Assembly (NCBI GenBank): GCA_003820375.1
Contig: RPQH01000003.1
Location: forward strand, 1-64,000
Source: Ignavibacteriota bacterium
Lineage (GTDB): Bacteria; Bacteroidota; Ignavibacteria; Tepidaquicellales; OLB5
Reading direction: 5' to 3'
DNA: 64,000 nt
Within the stretch, counting starts at the first letter, position 1. Each line of letters starts with the position of its first letter. The notes beneath the pieces are model-generated. The model was not told the DNA's origin. It worked only from the letters and a program-made list of their open reading frames with translations, and made no database searches. Shown piece by piece: positions 49,761 through 59,659 of this stretch. The position numbers and the translations under genes were made by a program.

Positions 49761-50503
49761 TAAGTTTTATTCCAATATTCCAGTTCAAAAGCGCCGTCCG
49801 AATATGTACCATAAGTATAGTTATTTATCCAATCGCCCAGGGTAATAAAATAGCCGCTGTGGTTATTTTCTTTCAACTCGATCTTTTGCGGCATATGATA
49901 GTGCCCCATGATTACAAAATCAAATCCTTCGCTTATCTTTTTTATGGCAAACTCTTTCATTCCGTCACTTGCACCGTATGGTTTATCAGTATGCTTTCTG
50001 GAGCTTCTTGAAGAACCCTGTGCAAGAGTAATACCTATATCCGGATGGATCAATGAATATAAGAACTGGTTAAATTTACTTCTTAAAATTTTTTTAATAA
50101 TTTTATAGCCTGTATCACCTTTTGATAATCCGTCACCATGTGCTATAAAGAATTTCCTGTTATCAATCATCAATTCTACAGGGTCATAATGTATGGTCAT
50201 ACCCACATCATCCCTTAAATATGTATTCAGCCAGAAATCATGGTTACCCGATAAAAAATGAACCGGTATTCCGGATTCCACAATATTATTGATTGCAGAC
50301 AGAAGGTTATAATAACCCTTTGGAACAACTTTCCTGTATTCTATCCAGCAGTCAAAAAGGTCACCAACAATGTAAATTTCCTTTGCATCCGGGGTAATAG
50401 TTTTAAGAAAATTTACTACATTTTTTTCTTTCGCTTTCTCTTCCGCCCTTGATTTCAGCCCAAGGTGAACATCCGAGAAAAAATAATATTTTTTTGCTTC
50501 CAA
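49760..50503 (-). CDS. lpxH: UDP-2,3-diacylglucosamine diphosphatase
   Basis: 'YFFSDVHLGLKSR', 'IYIVGDLFDCWIEY', 'LSGNHDFWL', 'GHYHMPQ'. Confidence 0.9.
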   Translation of the reverse strand: MEAKKYYFFSDVHLGLKSRAEEKAKEKNVVNFLKTITPDAKEIYIVGDLFDCWIEYRKVVPKGYYNLLSAINNIVESGIPVHFLSGNHDFWLNTYLRDDVGMTIHYDPVELMIDNRKFFIAHGDGLSKGDTGYKIIKKILRSKFNQFLYSLIHPDIGITLAQGSSRSSRKHTDKPYGASDGMKEFAIKKISEGFDFVIMGHYHMPQKIELKENNHSGYFITLGDWINNYTYGTYSDGAFELEYWNKT

Positions 50504-50580
50504 TACCCCGTTAAGTAATCCTATTTTATATAAGTTAACTCTTTTTTATTTTAGAGCAAATACACTTTTTTAGTTAAAAG

Positions 50581-51723
50581 TCATAAGTTCTGCAATAACA
50601 CATCTGCAATTCTTTTAGCAGCTTTTCCGTCCATCAAACGGGGAATCTTACCTTTTTTGTACGTGCCGGAATATATTTCTTTAACCTTCTTTAAAATAAA
50701 AGCAGTATTTAACCCGCACAATGTATTTGTACCTATAGAAATGGTTTCGGGACGCTCAAAGGAACTTCTTAATGTTAAACATGGTATACGCAGAAAAGTT
50801 GCCTCTTCCTGAACGCCGCCGGAATCTGTCATTACAAACTTTGCATTCGTCAAAAGCTTTATAAAATCCAGGTATGACACAGGCTCAGTCATCTTCAAAT
50901 TGCTTATATTCTTAAAATCGTTCAACATTCCAAATGTATCCATCATCTTTAAAGTACGCGGATGTACAGGAAAAACTATTTTATCATTTCCGTTCTTTTT
51001 TATATATGATGATATGCGGTTAATAATAGATAATATCTTAGACAGGTTATCTTTTGTATCCACATTAACAGGGCGGTGAATTGTCATAAGGAAATAATTA
51101 TCTTTTTCCACGCCAACCTGCTTCAATATCTTCGATTTCCCGAATTTATCCCTGTACATTACAAGAGAATCTATCATTACATCACCTGTTAAATATGTCC
51201 TGTTTTTATCAACACCTTCTATCCTGAGATTATCTACGCCTGCTTTTTCCGTAATAAAAAGATATTTTGAAATACTATCGGTAACAATCCTGTTTATCTC
51301 CTCAGGCATTGTTCTGTCAAAGCTCCTCAATCCAGCTTCCACATGAGCAACGGGGATAGTTTCAATATTATTATATATTATCTTAGAGCATACTACCGAA
51401 CAGGCAAGGGTTGAATTAACATCACCAAAAACAATAACAATATCCGGCTTAACTTTCAGAACAACTTTTTCAAACTCTTCCATAATCCTGGCAGTCTGGT
51501 CAGCATGGCTTCCTGAGCCGATACCGAGATAAAAATCCGGTTTTGGCAGATGCAGGTCTTTAAAAAAAACCTTAGACAGCTTATAGTCATAGTGCTGCCC
51601 TGTATGCACAACCTTATGAATAACCTTATCTTTCCGGCTGTTCAATTCTAAAGCAATAGGCGCCAGCTTCATAAAATTCGGCCTGGCGCCTACTACAGAT
51701 ATAATTTTTATTTTATCCGGCAA
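50581..51723 (-). CDS. wecB: UDP-N-acetylglucosamine 2-epimerase (non-hydrolysing)
   Basis: 'VVGARPNFMKLAPIALEL', 'TGQHYDYKLSKVFF', 'VAHVEAGLRSFDRTMPEEINR', 'MTDSGGVQEEA'. Confidence 0.95.
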   Translation of the reverse strand: MPDKIKIISVVGARPNFMKLAPIALELNSRKDKVIHKVVHTGQHYDYKLSKVFFKDLHLPKPDFYLGIGSGSHADQTARIMEEFEKVVLKVKPDIVIVFGDVNSTLACSVVCSKIIYNNIETIPVAHVEAGLRSFDRTMPEEINRIVTDSISKYLFITEKAGVDNLRIEGVDKNRTYLTGDVMIDSLVMYRDKFGKSKILKQVGVEKDNYFLMTIHRPVNVDTKDNLSKILSIINRISSYIKKNGNDKIVFPVHPRTLKMMDTFGMLNDFKNISNLKMTEPVSYLDFIKLLTNAKFVMTDSGGVQEEATFLRIPCLTLRSSFERPETISIGTNTLCGLNTAFILKKVKEIYSGTYKKGKIPRLMDGKAAKRIADVLLQNL

Positions 51724-51728
51724 TGTTT

Positions 51729-53060
51729 TTATAATGAGGGCGAATAACCCAACAGTGTTATTTTGTCCCTGTTATTTCTTATTTTCTTTGTTGCATTCCT
51801 TGTATCAACTATCTTCTTGGAATATGATACTATCCATTCATAATCATATGAAGAATGGTCTGTTACTATTACTACTATATCGGATTCACGCAATAATTTT
51901 TCATCAAGCTGCTGGCATCTGAATATCTTATCCGGCAAACGTATATTTTTCATGTACGGGTCATGGAAATTAAGATTTTTAATTCCATCTTTGTGGAGCA
52001 ATTCTATTAACTTTAATGCAGGTGAGTTTCTTGCATCATCAATATCTTTTTTAAATGTTGTTCCAAGAATTAAAACATTAGCTTCCTGAGCTCTTACCGG
52101 AAGCCCTGCAATTTCTTTAAAAATAAGGTCTCTTACATAAAACGGCATATCTTCATTAAGTTCAGCAGCAATTTCTATAAACTTTGTCTGAAAATCATAC
52201 TGTTTTGCCAGCCAATCAAGGTAATACGGATCAATTTGAATACAATGCCCACCTATTCCCGGCCCCGGGTAAAACGGCATAAACCCGAACGGTTTTGTTG
52301 CTGCAGCTTCAACTACTTCCCATATATTAACATCTCTCATACGTTCACACAATCTTGCTATTTCATTTACCAGTGCAATATTTACACTTCTGAAAATATT
52401 TTCAAGAAGCTTTTCCATTTCTGCAACACGGGGTGAAGATACTGCGTGCACTTTTGGAGTAACTTCCTGTGATATCATTACTGCAAGCTCAGTGCATTTT
52501 TTTGTTACACCTCCAACAACTACTGGTGTATTAGCAGTATTGTAAGTTTTATTTCCCGGGTCAATTCTTTCGGGTGAGAATGCGAGGTAATAATCCTTTC
52601 CTGCTTTAAATCCTCTTCTTTCAAGCACCGGCTGGACATAATTTTCGGTTGTACCGGGAAAAGTCGTGCTCTTTAAAATTATGAGCTGGTTTCTTTTTAA
52701 TTTTTTAGACAGCTCTTCGGCACAATTCATTATAAATGTTATATCGGGAGTTTTATTAACAGTAACGGGTGTCGGAACACAAATATATATCACATCCATT
52801 TCTCCAGCGTTGTCATATGTTGTTGATGCTGTAAACAGGTTATTGTTGATAGCATAAAGAAACTCTTTTGTAATAACATCTTTTATGTAGTTCTTCTTCT
52901 GCTGTATCATTTTAATCTTATTGACATCCGTATCGATTCCATATGTTTTATATCCTTTTCTGGCAAACTCGATGGCTAAGGGTAAACCAACATATCCAAG
53001 TCCGATTATACCTATCTTAGCTCTTTTGTTTTTAATTTTGTCTCTTAAAACTTCACTCAT
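51729..53060 (-). CDS. Nucleotide sugar dehydrogenase (UDP-GlcNAc/ManNAc dehydrogenase type)
   Basis: 'IGIIGLGYVGLPLAIEFARKGYKTYGID', 'GPGIGGHCIQIDPYYL', 'GTTFKKDIDDARNSPALKLI'. Confidence 0.95.
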   Translation of the reverse strand: MSEVLRDKIKNKRAKIGIIGLGYVGLPLAIEFARKGYKTYGIDTDVNKIKMIQQKKNYIKDVITKEFLYAINNNLFTASTTYDNAGEMDVIYICVPTPVTVNKTPDITFIMNCAEELSKKLKRNQLIILKSTTFPGTTENYVQPVLERRGFKAGKDYYLAFSPERIDPGNKTYNTANTPVVVGGVTKKCTELAVMISQEVTPKVHAVSSPRVAEMEKLLENIFRSVNIALVNEIARLCERMRDVNIWEVVEAAATKPFGFMPFYPGPGIGGHCIQIDPYYLDWLAKQYDFQTKFIEIAAELNEDMPFYVRDLIFKEIAGLPVRAQEANVLILGTTFKKDIDDARNSPALKLIELLHKDGIKNLNFHDPYMKNIRLPDKIFRCQQLDEKLLRESDIVVIVTDHSSYDYEWIVSYSKKIVDTRNATKKIRNNRDKITLLGYSPSL

Positions 53061-53084
53061 TTATAGTTCCTTGTTATTTAACAG

Positions 53085-54077
53085 TTATTTTGTATATATA
53101 CTTTCCGCTTCATCTTTTCTTAACTTCCACCAGTATTCGTGTTCTGTGTACCAATTCACAGTTTCGGTAAATTGTTCAAATGCGTGGGTGTTTACTTTAA
53201 ATCCAAGCTTTTGAAGCTTTGTTGTGTTCAGAGCATACCTGAAATCATGATTAGGACGCGGGTCGGGAATAAAGCTTATTCCCTTTTCAGGGTCAACATT
53301 CATTATTTTACAAATCCATTGTGCCGTTTGCCTGTTTGTAATTTCAGGGTCATGGTTTGCCGCTAAATTATAGGCATTCCCGTTCGCCCCGTTCAGCATT
53401 AAGAACTCAAGTGCCTCTGCAGTAATTGGAGCATACAGCCAGTCTCTTACCTGCAAACCCTCGCCCCATAAGGGAATCGGCTGAACAAGCAGCAAATTGG
53501 TTATCCATCTCGGTAATGCTTTTTCGGGATATTGCCACGGTCCGAAATTGTTCGTTGGGCGTACAACAATTACAGGGTATCCTTCTTTTCCAAAACCCAT
53601 AGCTGTATCATCTGCCTGTGCCTTGGATTTCGAGTAAGCTGATGTTGCCTGGCTGTCACCGGGAAGCTTATCTTCTTCGGAAAAGCAGCCGTTATTTATT
53701 GAGCCGTATACTTCATCAGTGGATATGTGAATAAACTTTTTTACATTATTTTTGAAAGATTCTTCAAGCATAATAAGTGTGCCTTCAACATTCGTCCTGT
53801 AAAATAAATCCGGTCCGGTTTCACTTCTTGTATTATGGCTTTCGGCCGCCAGGTGGAAGACACAGTCGCAATTTTTCGAGGCAGCAGAAACCGCTTCCCT
53901 GCTGCAAATATCACCGATGATTAAATTTACTTTTCCGCTGAGCGGCTCAAGATTATCTTTGCCGCCTGCATAGGTAAGCTTATCGAGGACAGTTACATTA
54001 TAACCTTTATTCACCAGGTAATACACCAGGTTAGTACCTATGAAACCCGCACCGCCCGTAACTAAAATGTTTTTCAT
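53085..54077 (-). CDS. dTDP-glucose 4,6-dehydratase-like NAD-dependent epimerase
   Basis: 'ILVTGGAGFIGTNLVYYLV', 'FHLAAESHNTRS', 'ISTDEVYGS', 'YSKSKAQAD'. Confidence 0.93.
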   Translation of the reverse strand: MKNILVTGGAGFIGTNLVYYLVNKGYNVTVLDKLTYAGGKDNLEPLSGKVNLIIGDICSREAVSAASKNCDCVFHLAAESHNTRSETGPDLFYRTNVEGTLIMLEESFKNNVKKFIHISTDEVYGSINNGCFSEEDKLPGDSQATSAYSKSKAQADDTAMGFGKEGYPVIVVRPTNNFGPWQYPEKALPRWITNLLLVQPIPLWGEGLQVRDWLYAPITAEALEFLMLNGANGNAYNLAANHDPEITNRQTAQWICKIMNVDPEKGISFIPDPRPNHDFRYALNTTKLQKLGFKVNTHAFEQFTETVNWYTEHEYWWKLRKDEAESIYTK

Positions 54078-54085
54078 TAAAATAA

Positions 54086-54826
54086 TTAATCCCTGAAAAA
54101 TAAACCGGCATTGATTCCTAAACTGATATTAAATCCATCGGCTTTTATACCCTTCGGAAAGTTTGGTACTTCAACATCATTATCAACTTTCCATGATCCG
54201 GAAGTTGAGAGCACATAACCTGCAGTAAGCCGGAAATAAATAAACTTTGCAGTTAACAATCCAATACCTGCCTGCGGTTGTGCCGAATAAAATCTAAGTC
54301 TGAAATTTCTTGTAATATTTTGCGAGCTTGAATTATTAGTATATTCGCCTAATATTCCCGGATAACTTCCGGCATTGCTGCCATTTTGGTAAAGGTCCAG
54401 GCTCAATTGGCCTGTTGTGAATGCAGAACCAATAGATATATCAAAATTACCAAATGCCAGAACGTATTCAACGCTCAGTCCGCCCATTCCCATTGAATAA
54501 GTTAAAGCTTTATTCAATGAATCATTAACCCGCAATTCTTTGTGCGTAGAAAACCCTACACCCATACCGCCGATACGGAGGAAATTTTTCTTTAACGGAA
54601 GGTCAATAAAGCCGCCGCCTCCAAGTGTAAAGAAGCCTTTATCGACAGTTGGGAAACCGCCTTTTTTCAATTCGGCATTAAGGTCATCAGTATTCTGTAT
54701 AAACCAACCCGCAGTTGGTCCGCCTGATAAAGCAAGGTTCGGCAGCAACTGCGAAAAAACGTTGATTTTCATCAACAAAATCACAAAAATAATTACAATA
54801 ATCCTTCGAATCATATTTTTAACCAA
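54086..54826 (-). CDS. Secreted outer-membrane-type protein, unknown function
   Basis: Signal peptide and alternating Gly/aromatic pattern ending ...GINAGLFFRD. Confidence 0.6.
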   Translation of the reverse strand: MVKNMIRRIIVIIFVILLMKINVFSQLLPNLALSGGPTAGWFIQNTDDLNAELKKGGFPTVDKGFFTLGGGGFIDLPLKKNFLRIGGMGVGFSTHKELRVNDSLNKALTYSMGMGGLSVEYVLAFGNFDISIGSAFTTGQLSLDLYQNGSNAGSYPGILGEYTNNSSSQNITRNFRLRFYSAQPQAGIGLLTAKFIYFRLTAGYVLSTSGSWKVDNDVEVPNFPKGIKADGFNISLGINAGLFFRD

Positions 54827-54913
54827 AATGCCGTTTTTTTGTGTATAGAAAAAGCAAAATTACAGATTTGAGAATTTAAAAACAATTAAGAAATTGTTAC
54901 ACCCTTTCTTATC

Positions 54914-55026
54914 CAATTGAGAGCTCAAAAATTTCAGATACACAATATAAAAGAAAGCAAAATTATAACTTTTTAGTAAAATTTTGATAGATAAGAAAAG
55001 CGAAGCAATCCCATTCTATTAAGCAG
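54914..55026 (-). repeat. Dispersed ~115 bp element, copy 5 of 5 (inverted, degenerate)
   Basis: AATTGAGAGCTC ... AAGAAAAGCGAAGCAATCCCATTCTATTAAG. Confidence 0.7.
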
Positions 55027-55187
55027 TATTTTGAATTTTAACAATATTACCTACCTTAATTTCAACATATGCTTTAAGGTTTATGTAATTTTATTGAAAA
55101 AATGTTTACGATTAATAAAAATAATTGAAATCTTTCTACTTCTATAATTATCTCTTATTTAAATTTTATCAACATTATATTTGTAAC

Positions 55188-56033
55188 ATGAGGAAAATAA
55201 CACTTCAAGCGTTAAGAGACATTATATCGATAATAATTACCGAAGATATTGGAATCCACAGAACATCAAAAATGTTATTAAAGATAGATGATTATGGATT
55301 AGAAAATGGTGCTGATGTAATCGATGAAGAAATTGATGACTTTATAGCTGGTAATATATATTATGATTTAGATTTAAAAGAACAATTAATCGACCCAGGG
55401 CTGCTTGGGTTTGATTTTAGGAAAGTTAGAATTTCAGATAATTGGTTTAAAAAATTTAAAGATAATACAAAGAAATGGAGTATCAGTAAAGACTGGCTTA
55501 ATGCTAATTTTCCTTGGATTGATTTAACTGAATCAAATATTCCTGATGTAAGTGAAACTTGGAAATTTGATAACGCCAAAAGTCCTCTTTGGCTTAAAAA
55601 TACACCTTCCTATGTAACTTTAGCTATGAATATTCTAAAAAATGGAAAACTTCTTTGTGAAATGAATTGGAGAGATTTTGAAAAACTAATAGGTTATTTA
55701 TTAGAAGAAGACGGTTGGAAAGTTGAAGTAACAAAACCATCTAAAGATGGGGGAATTGACGTAATTGCTTTTAAAACAGATAAAAATATTGGTAAAGTAA
55801 AATCTGTTTGGCAAGCTAAAAAATATAAACAAAATAATTTTGTTAGATTAAGTCATGTTAGAGAGCTGACTGCAATAAGAGATTATGAAAAAGCTAGCAA
55901 AGCAATGGTTGTTACGACAAGCAGATTGACAAAAGACGCAATTGAATGGGTAAAAAGAGATATTTATCGATTAGATTTTAAAGAACATATGCATCTTAAA
56001 AATTGGATTGAAAGTATAATAATGAAAAAATAA
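55188..56033 (+). CDS. Mrr-like restriction endonuclease domain protein
   Basis: 'MNWRDFEKLIGYLLEEDGWKVEVTKPSKDGGIDVIAFKTDKNIGKVKSVWQAKKYKQNN'; ATG at 55188 preferred over the TTG at 55125. Confidence 0.88.
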   Translation: MRKITLQALRDIISIIITEDIGIHRTSKMLLKIDDYGLENGADVIDEEIDDFIAGNIYYDLDLKEQLIDPGLLGFDFRKVRISDNWFKKFKDNTKKWSISKDWLNANFPWIDLTESNIPDVSETWKFDNAKSPLWLKNTPSYVTLAMNILKNGKLLCEMNWRDFEKLIGYLLEEDGWKVEVTKPSKDGGIDVIAFKTDKNIGKVKSVWQAKKYKQNNFVRLSHVRELTAIRDYEKASKAMVVTTSRLTKDAIEWVKRDIYRLDFKEHMHLKNWIESIIMKK

Positions 56034-56133
56034 AGTATTAAATTATAGAACCAACTTCAAAAACAATATTCAAAAGTAATATTATCATATAAATATTAAA
56101 CAAAAAAAATAGTAAATTTATTTTCGTATAATT

Positions 56134-56622
56134 TTATAACCTCAATTTCGGTTCAACAAACTTCATCCCGCACAACTTAAACACCGTTTCCTCATCAGGT
56201 GTTAAAATTACCGTTCCATCCGGTTTATGAAGATAGTTATTTTCAGAATACCCGCCGCGTGAAACCCTCTTCCATGCGGCAAGCATTTTTGTGGAAAACT
56301 GGGCTGAACCCGTTCTGACAAGAAACAGCAACCCCCAGTTATCCGGCTCACCGATAAACAAATCTATTTGCTTTCCCTCATATTTGAACTGAAGATATTT
56401 TTGTCCCCATTTGGTTGGCTTAAATTCTTTGTTTACTTTTAACAGGTGTGTACCAAGTGAATTGAACAATTTTTTCTTGTTATCTGTCAGAAGACAAATT
56501 TCAATATCCTTAACATTTTCTTTTTCACGCCTTACACTTCCGGCAATTTCAACCTTTGTGCATAAGGGTTTAAGAAAATCTATTAAGCGGTTTGCAGTAT
56601 CTTTTGCTTCTGTTAATAACAT
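56134..56622 (-). CDS. Minimal DNA polymerase beta/PolX-like nucleotidyltransferase
   Basis: 'KVEIAGSVRREKENVKDIEICLL', 'KQIDLFIGEPDNWGLLFLVRTGSAQFSTKMLAAWKRVSRGGYSENNYL'. Confidence 0.85.
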   Translation of the reverse strand: MLLTEAKDTANRLIDFLKPLCTKVEIAGSVRREKENVKDIEICLLTDNKKKLFNSLGTHLLKVNKEFKPTKWGQKYLQFKYEGKQIDLFIGEPDNWGLLFLVRTGSAQFSTKMLAAWKRVSRGGYSENNYLHKPDGTVILTPDEETVFKLCGMKFVEPKLRL

Positions 56623-56777
56623 AGTGCTTAAAAATAGAATACAGATTGTAAAGTTGAAAGGTTGAAATGTTGGGAGGTTGGAGGTTAGAGGTTAGCAGAA
56701 AGTAATTCTAACTTCTAACTTCTGCTTCTTAATCTGATAAATCTGATAAATCTGATGAATCTTATGAATCGGATGAA

Positions 56778-57962
56778 TTACGATTCTTCGAAATATGCTA
56801 TGCTTGAGCCAACCCATGTTTTATCTTTATTGTAATCCACTCCCATCATTTTTCCTTTGCTTAATCTTACGAGGTTGTTTATAAGCATCGGTTTATCATT
56901 CCAAACATAGAGCAGTCTCAATTCGGCTTTTGCGGGTATATCAGGAGTTTCTATTATATCTGCATACTGGATTTTTCGCTGCAATATATAACTGTCCTTA
57001 TTTTCGATACCATCAAGGTCTTCTTTAGTAACATCATACTTAACACCAACACCTGCAAATGAGTAAAGCGGTTTCAAAACATAATTTTCAAGGTCTGACG
57101 GGTATTCTTTTAATTGACTGAGGAAATATGTTTCAGGAACATACCTGCTCTTTAATGCCGGCAGAGTATGTTTGCTAATTTTAAAGAACCAGTTGGGATG
57201 GGGCAGCCATTTTACATCAAGCTCATCCTGAAAGCTGAAATTATATTTTATATCATCTCTTTTTTGCAGCTCATCAAATATTACTCTATTATATATTCTT
57301 TCAATGCGTGTCTTCTTTCCTTCATTAATATAGTATAAACACTTATCTTCTTTAATTATATCGCTTATGCATACTGTTTTTATTCCAATCCATTTTTCAG
57401 TACAGGTAAAATCTATCTTTGTCTTTTGTTTCTCAGGTTCAATTTCAAGCAGTATTACATTCTCAGGATTTGAATTGCCGATTATCGTTTCTTTTAAAAC
57501 TTCAAAATAAGAATCATGGTCCAACTCATTGAAAAAATTTGTAAATCCCGGAGGTATTTCGAAATGTTCCCTGAATTTTAAGTTTAACAATTCCTGGTAG
57601 CAGTAAAGAGATGGAAATCCCTGCAGTTCAATAAGCTGTGGTATAAATTTTCCGTCTTCGCCTTTGCAAATGGCAAAATCCAACGCAAGAAATGCCGGGT
57701 GAGCATCTTCACACGGCACTTCCATTCCCGGTGGAATTGCATTTGCTGATGTGATTTTAAATTCAGGAGACTGTAAATAATTCAGTACATCCTCAGAAGC
57801 TTTCATTAACTCAATTTTGAAATCATGCGGAAGGAATATGGGTGTTTCACCAATTCTGAACTCGATTTTATAATTTGCAGCAGTGTTTAATGACTCAACA
57901 AATGCTGAATATTTTTCTTCAGTAAATTGTGAATTATATTTTTTTCTTATTTCCTTTATCAA
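56778..57962 (-). CDS. Uncharacterised ATP-grasp-like ligase
   Basis: 'YVLKPLYSFAGVGVKYDVTKEDL', 'YILQRKIQYADIIETPDIPAKAELRLLYVWNDKPMLINNLVRLSKGKMMGVDYNKDKTWVGSS'. Confidence 0.65.
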   Translation of the reverse strand: MIKEIRKKYNSQFTEEKYSAFVESLNTAANYKIEFRIGETPIFLPHDFKIELMKASEDVLNYLQSPEFKITSANAIPPGMEVPCEDAHPAFLALDFAICKGEDGKFIPQLIELQGFPSLYCYQELLNLKFREHFEIPPGFTNFFNELDHDSYFEVLKETIIGNSNPENVILLEIEPEKQKTKIDFTCTEKWIGIKTVCISDIIKEDKCLYYINEGKKTRIERIYNRVIFDELQKRDDIKYNFSFQDELDVKWLPHPNWFFKISKHTLPALKSRYVPETYFLSQLKEYPSDLENYVLKPLYSFAGVGVKYDVTKEDLDGIENKDSYILQRKIQYADIIETPDIPAKAELRLLYVWNDKPMLINNLVRLSKGKMMGVDYNKDKTWVGSSIAYFEES

Positions 57963-58194
57963 TCTCTAAATTTTCAATTATTGTTTATTAGTAATTTTTT
58001 TTTGCAGTTATAAATGATAGCACCTGTACATTCAATATTGATTAAAACAAATCAAAGAAGCTGAAATAAAATCCATACATAGCATATTATCCAGCTTTCT
58101 TTGAAATAAAAAAACTAAATGAGAATAAACCGCTGTTCCGGATTTTTTATTTCCGGAGAAAAGCTGTTAAAAAATTTGCTTCAACAGAACTTTA

Positions 58195-58593
58195 CTAATT
58201 ACCTCTTTTGAAAGTCCAGACAGGTCCGGTTGTGCTCAATCCTCCATTATCTCTCGCTACTACCTTCCAATAGATAGTCATTTCGGGCGGCAGCAAACCT
58301 AAATCGAACGCTGTCTTGTTATAATTTGATACTTTTAAGGTACCCGGAGGATTGCTTGTTGATGCATATACATCAAACTTTACAGTGTCTCCGGCATCCG
58401 GATCTGTACAAGTCCATTGAAGTGTTACAAATGCGCCAACACCGGTAGAGCCATCAGCAGGAACAGGATTGCCCGGAGCATTAGGTTTATGATTTGTACC
58501 CTGATCTACGGTTATAGGTGTATCATTTGTCTGACAGCCAATAAATGCAATACATGTAAAAACTGCCATTAATAAAAGAGCATTTTTCAACAT
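58195..58593 (-). CDS. Fibronectin III/Ig-like lipoprotein
   Basis: Lipobox 'CIAFIGC'; 'NKPNAPGNPVPADGSTGVGAFVTLQWTCTDPDAGDTVKFDVY'. Confidence 0.8.
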   Translation of the reverse strand: MLKNALLLMAVFTCIAFIGCQTNDTPITVDQGTNHKPNAPGNPVPADGSTGVGAFVTLQWTCTDPDAGDTVKFDVYASTSNPPGTLKVSNYNKTAFDLGLLPPEMTIYWKVVARDNGGLSTTGPVWTFKRGN

Positions 58594-58640
58594 GAAAAGG
58601 ATGTGATAAGTTGATGGAAAATAATTATTTACGCTGTAAA

Positions 58641-59657
58641 TTAAATTAAAAATTTACCATTTTCCATCACTTTATCATTATCCATCCAGATATCTACATG
58701 CGGTGCAACACAATCAATATGTGTAGTAGATTTCCAATCAGCTCCTGTGTGCTCTGCATACGGATGACCAAATGCAAGGTGAACACCCGGCAGCTTTTCA
58801 TCCTGCAGTATCTGTCCAATAACGTGTTCTAAAGCAATATTATTTCCAATTGCAAACTCACCTACACGGTTACTGTTCTCATCGGTCATTGTATAAGCAG
58901 TAAATTCTTTCACAAGCTCTTTATTTTTACTCTCCAGATGCTTGATACGTGAATCAACGATGTCAATAATTAAAGGAGTATCACGCAGGTCACCGTATTT
59001 CTGGCATAAATAATCACCGACAACTCCGTCAACAACAAACCTGCCGTTAACGGTTTTCGGAGATGTGAAAATTTCACCGCCGGGCAGGTTACCCCATTTA
59101 TCGGGAGATATTAACCCGCTTGTTTTAAGCCATTTAAGCTCCGGTATAAATTCAGCCGTAATATCAGTTCCTGATTTAGATACAACACGGATGGTTTTAG
59201 CTTTTCTCGCTTTTTCTATTAAACGCTGTCCTAACTTATCAACTGCCAGGAAATCTGCTCTCATGCCTTCCATCATTATTTGGTTGCTGATATTCACCAT
59301 ATGAGCATGCCTTATTTTTTTAGCATTCACAACAGCAGTCATTTCAATTCTTATTTTCAATTCTCCTGTATGAGCAAGAGCACAGAAAATACTCACCTGT
59401 GATTTACTGAGGTCATTGAGAATTTCTTCGGGCATGCTTGTTAAAGGTCTTGGAGCAAAATCTTCCAGCACAAAGAAGCGGAATTCCGAACCAACTTTTT
59501 TCACTTCACTTAATAATGCAGCCGCTATGTCTATACAATTATTATCTGTTATAATAGTAATTCTTTCTTCCGGCTTTAAACGCAGGCATACATTTATCGC
59601 ATTATAAGCACCTTCAATCAAATTTTTATCAAAATTTACACTAACAACAGCACTCAT
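58641..59657 (-). CDS. M29-type aminopeptidase
   Basis: 'NLPGGEIFTSPKTVNGRFVVDGVVG', 'NRVGEFAIGNNIALEHVIGQILQDEKLPGVHLAFGHPYAEHTGADWKSTTHIDCV'. Confidence 0.9.
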   Translation of the reverse strand: MSAVVSVNFDKNLIEGAYNAINVCLRLKPEERITIITDNNCIDIAAALLSEVKKVGSEFRFFVLEDFAPRPLTSMPEEILNDLSKSQVSIFCALAHTGELKIRIEMTAVVNAKKIRHAHMVNISNQIMMEGMRADFLAVDKLGQRLIEKARKAKTIRVVSKSGTDITAEFIPELKWLKTSGLISPDKWGNLPGGEIFTSPKTVNGRFVVDGVVGDYLCQKYGDLRDTPLIIDIVDSRIKHLESKNKELVKEFTAYTMTDENSNRVGEFAIGNNIALEHVIGQILQDEKLPGVHLAFGHPYAEHTGADWKSTTHIDCVAPHVDIWMDNDKVMENGKFLI

Positions 59658-59659
59658 AT

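Noticed and set aside
55125-55187. N-terminal extension of the Mrr-like ORF
   Set aside because: Requires a TTG start; the internal ATG at 55188 gives a better-formed N-terminus (MRKITLQALRDI).
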